From CAILHX01 sp964511385 (GTDB lineage: Bacteria; Pseudomonadota; Gammaproteobacteria; Burkholderiales; Methylophilaceae), in the NCBI GenBank assembly GCA_964511385.1, contig CAZEFE010000001.1:372001-436000 (forward strand): 64,000 nucleotides of DNA, in the 5' to 3' direction. Under the pieces are notes generated by a model. It worked only from the letters and a program-made list of their open reading frames with translations. It was not told the origin of the DNA and searched no databases. Below are positions 63,358-64,000 of the stretch, one piece after another. Each line of letters starts with the position of its first letter. Positions within the stretch are counted from its first letter, which is position 1. Both the position numbers and the translations under genes were made by a program.

Positions 63358-64000
63358 ATGGAAACCTTACTGCACCGCTATATCCAGGAAAACGGCGACC
63401 CCGCCATGCTGATGGCCGCGCTGGCCGCCAAAATTCGTCCGCCCAAGGCGAGTCGTACGGATCACGCGATACACATGATACGTGCGCTTTGTCACATTCT
63501 GGGCGGGCAGGCGGCGTTCCGCGTCGCTATGCGAAACGCGTTGCTTGATCTGCTGGGCACACACAAGCCGGTTTCGTTGTATGTCGAGTCGGGGGTGCTT
63601 CCTAACACCGGATTTTTTTCCGAGTTGTATCGGCGGATGAGTCACAAGCTTCTGCCCGATGCGATAGATCCGCGCTGCCTGAAAGATATTTTTGCGCTGA
63701 TTTTTACCCGCCAGGATGATGCTGTCTGGGTTGAAGCGGTGCCGGATGCCTGCTGGCTGGAACTGCTGGCAGCGCTACGTTTTGATGAACAGTTCCCTGC
63801 GGCGGGCTTGCCCCCAGCGCTGCGCGGCGTACTGGACGCCGTGCTGGTGCTTTCATACCGCATTTCTTCGATTGGCTTGGAGCCGGAACTGGTGCGCAAC
63901 GAACCTGCGCTGGAAGAGTTCGTTTCGCCCTTCCTTACCCAGAATGACGAGGTGGGTGAATATCTGGAACAGTTTGCGCAGGCATGGACGAGCCCGGAGC
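63358..64000 (+). CDS. SpecificRecomb-family (Gcr-like) protein, N-terminal part
   Basis: An open frame from ATG 63358 to the window end (214 codons, no stop) encoding a leucine-rich helical N-terminus: METLLHRYIQENGDPAML, then SLYVESGVLPNTGFFSELYRRM. The latter resembles the PF10136 family named site-specific recombinase (Gcr) in Neisseria, ~670-residue membrane proteins whose recombinase role is doubtful. The rest lies outside the window. Preceded by CCCGGGA, a weak ribosome site. Confidence 0.55.
   Translation, partial: METLLHRYIQENGDPAMLMAALAAKIRPPKASRTDHAIHMIRALCHILGGQAAFRVAMRNALLDLLGTHKPVSLYVESGVLPNTGFFSELYRRMSHKLLPDAIDPRCLKDIFALIFTRQDDAVWVEAVPDACWLELLAALRFDEQFPAAGLPPALRGVLDAVLVLSYRISSIGLEPELVRNEPALEEFVSPFLTQNDEVGEYLEQFAQAWTSPE

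Overview
The window is a gene-dense, moderately GC-rich chromosomal segment of a proteobacterium, most likely a methylotrophic betaproteobacterium of or near the Methylophilaceae. Three things point there: an mxaRSACKL accessory operon for methanol dehydrogenase plus an mxaD homologue, a protein closely resembling Methylophilus cytochrome c'' (bis-His ligand pattern and disulfide cysteines), and the start of edd (Entner-Doudoroff branch of the ribulose monophosphate pathway). This assignment is inference; no rRNA or methanol dehydrogenase structural gene is present.

Layout. 0-10 kb: edd (partial), polyphosphate:AMP phosphotransferase, pepP with two ubiquinone hydroxylases and dsbC, a cold-shock protein, icd/rluE, a GATase and a cytochrome c''-like gene. 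10-20 kb: a FliD-like orphan, then a compositionally distinct island (class D beta-lactamase plus a decayed tyrosine recombinase) directly behind the translationally coupled mxaRSACKL operon, and a divergent MocR-type regulator. 19-29 kb: aroC, a YdcH-type small protein, an MFS carrier, an orphan sulfonate-binding protein facing a four-domain rhodanese, folE2, and xseB-ispA-dxs. 29-36 kb: a compact cyclic-nucleotide cassette (CHASE2 cyclase, class II phosphodiesterase-like hydrolase, cNMP-binding/rhodanese fusion), mxaD with a beta-propeller protein, rppH and psd. 36-45 kb: ilvIHC, a three-gene sensory cassette (periplasmic binding protein, PAS histidine kinase, receiver-HATPase protein), nadC and a GST. 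45-53 kb: an ODP-type di-iron protein coupled to a GGDEF-EAL enzyme, then a cytochrome b/SHP/DHC electron-transfer operon with a QseBC-like two-component system, a radical SAM protein and a Rap1a-like protein. 53-64 kb: a MITE-like repeat, a CzcCBA-type metal efflux operon, an LpxO-like hydroxylase, glnB, feoAB behind a Fur-like box, iscX, and the start of a SpecificRecomb-family membrane protein.

How the parts may work together. The same CTTAAG-type direct repeat (TTAAG-N6-TTAAG) lies at a matching distance from a -10-like hexamer in front of both the cytochrome b/SHP/DHC/QseBC operon and the metal-efflux operon, so the QseB-like regulator probably drives both and itself. Signalling is unusually dense: a maker-breaker-reader set for cyclic nucleotide, an oxygen/redox-type c-di-GMP pair, and a binding-protein-linked kinase cascade lie within 19 kb.
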